DNA of 40,466 bases from Candidatus Limnocylindrales bacterium (GTDB taxonomy: Bacteria; Chloroflexota; Limnocylindria; Limnocylindrales; CSP1-4): positions 1 through 40,466 of the forward strand of contig JAUSJS010000027.1 in NCBI GenBank assembly GCA_030647575.1, given 5' to 3'. Positions 39,815-40,466 of this stretch are shown here, piece after piece. The position numbers were made by a program, and so were the translations under genes. The notes beneath the pieces were generated by a model. The model did not search any database. It was not told the origin of the DNA and was given only the letters and a program-made list of their open reading frames with translations. Positions within the stretch are counted from its first letter, which is position 1; every line of letters starts with the position of its first letter.

Positions 39815-40466
39815 TGAGTGGCGCCCACGCGGGCGCGCCGCCGCTGATCGTCGTCGCGGGAGCCACCGCAACCGGCAAGACCGAGCTGGCGATCCGCCTC
39901 GCCGAGGCGATCGAACGCGACGGAGGCCCGGTAGCGATCATCTCGGCCGACTCGCGCCAGGTCTATCGAGGCCTCGACATCGGCACGGCCAAGGCGAGCG
40001 CCTCCGACCGCGCCCGCGTCCCGCACCACGGCCTGGACCTGGTTGACCCGGACGAGCCATTCAGCGTGGCCGACTTCGCCGAGCACGCCCGTGGCGTCCT
40101 GGCCGAACTCGCTGCCACGGCCGGCGTGGCCATCCTCGCCGGCGGAACCGGCCTCTACCTGCGCGCCGTCGGTCGCGGACTGGACACCGCGGCGCTTCCC
40201 AGCGACTCGGAGGTACGCGCCCGACTCGAGGCCGAGCTCATCGCCGGCGGCCTCGAACCCCTCGCCGAGCGCCTGCAGGCCGTCGCACCGACGCTGGCCG
40301 CCCGGGTCGAGCTGCGCAACCCCCGCCGGGTCGTCCGGGCGCTCGAGATGGCGGAGGTCGGCGGGGACGTGCTCCCGCCGCAGCCTCGGGGCTACCCGGG
40401 CCGGATCGTCTGGCTCGGCCTGGCCGTGGAACCGGGGCCCCACGCCGCCCGGATCGCGATCCGGGC
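39815..40466 (+). CDS. miaA: tRNA dimethylallyltransferase, 5' part (runs off window)
   Basis: Adds the dimethylallyl group to A37 of tRNAs reading UNN codons, the step before MiaB. GTG 39815 begins 9 bases after miaB; the frame is open to the last base, giving 217 codons of a normally 300-codon gene. Motifs: P loop VVAGATATGKTELAIRLAEA, IISADSRQVYRGLDIGTAK, VPHHGLDLVDPDEPFSVADF, ILAGGTGLYLRAV and the later RNPRRVVRALEM. There is no stop or frameshift inside the visible part. Placement with miaB makes a two-step tRNA modification unit. Confidence 0.95.

Noticed and set aside
1..40466. CRISPR arrays, rRNA, tRNA, origins or phage modules
   Set aside because: No regularly spaced repeats with unique spacers, no rRNA or tRNA signatures and no phage-type genes were found on reading either strand.

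Overview
This is a high-GC bacterial chromosome segment (roughly 70% G+C by eye) that is almost entirely housekeeping genes. Gene content, many GTG starts, mostly 4-base gene overlaps, RNase Y, a TrpR/YerC-like regulator heading the histidine operon and a LuxR-type AAA regulator suggest Chloroflexota, perhaps a Limnocylindria-like lineage. That placement is inference; no rRNA gene is present to settle it.

Layout. 1-441: the 3' end of an IS110-family transposase, followed by a strongly folded 46-base element. 541-5698: translation block infC-rpmI-rplT, then pheS-pheT. 5733-9457: cvpA-like gene, a 3-methyladenine glycosylase and mutS2. 9482-12244 (minus): class A penicillin-binding protein. 12328-13641: tyrS. 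13916-20364 (minus): a tightly overlapped histidine operon, regulator-hisG-hisD-hisC-hisB-hisH-hisF-hisIE, with hisA diverging from the same control region. 21467-23563 (minus): EF-G-like GTPase. 23654-25840: yebC-ruvC-ruvA. 25877-29306 (minus): LuxR-type ATPase regulator, a small protein and a short in-frame leader ORF. 29419-29895 (minus): Rrf2 regulator. 29994-34177: ruvB-tgt, a 54-residue protein, recA-recX. 34178-34807: a 630-base gap. 34808-40466: rny-ymdB-PHP phosphoesterase-miaB-miaA (cut by the window end).

Functional themes are translation (IF3, L35, L20, PheRS, TyrRS, EF-G-like, YebC, Tgt, MiaA/MiaB), recombination and repair (MutS2, Mpg, RuvABC, RecA, RecX), histidine synthesis, RNA turnover (RNase Y) and cell wall synthesis. 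All histidine enzymes are here except a recognisable histidinol-phosphate phosphatase.

The most notable signals are regulatory. (1) Between the his operon and hisA, three tandem TAGCGTGC octamers place CTAG cores 8 bp apart, as in the E. coli trp operator, next to a gene for a TrpR-like protein, and two back-to-back extended -10 promoters overlap there. (2) infC appears to start at ATC. (3) A recurrent promoter form, TTGcCg-17/18-TAnnnT with a TGn extension, precedes several genes, and some -10 boxes lie so close to the ATG that leaderless mRNAs are predicted. (4) A small gene before the LuxR-type regulator has its best start and ribosome site separated from the rest of the frame by one in-frame TAG. 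No wholly new multi-gene system is evident.
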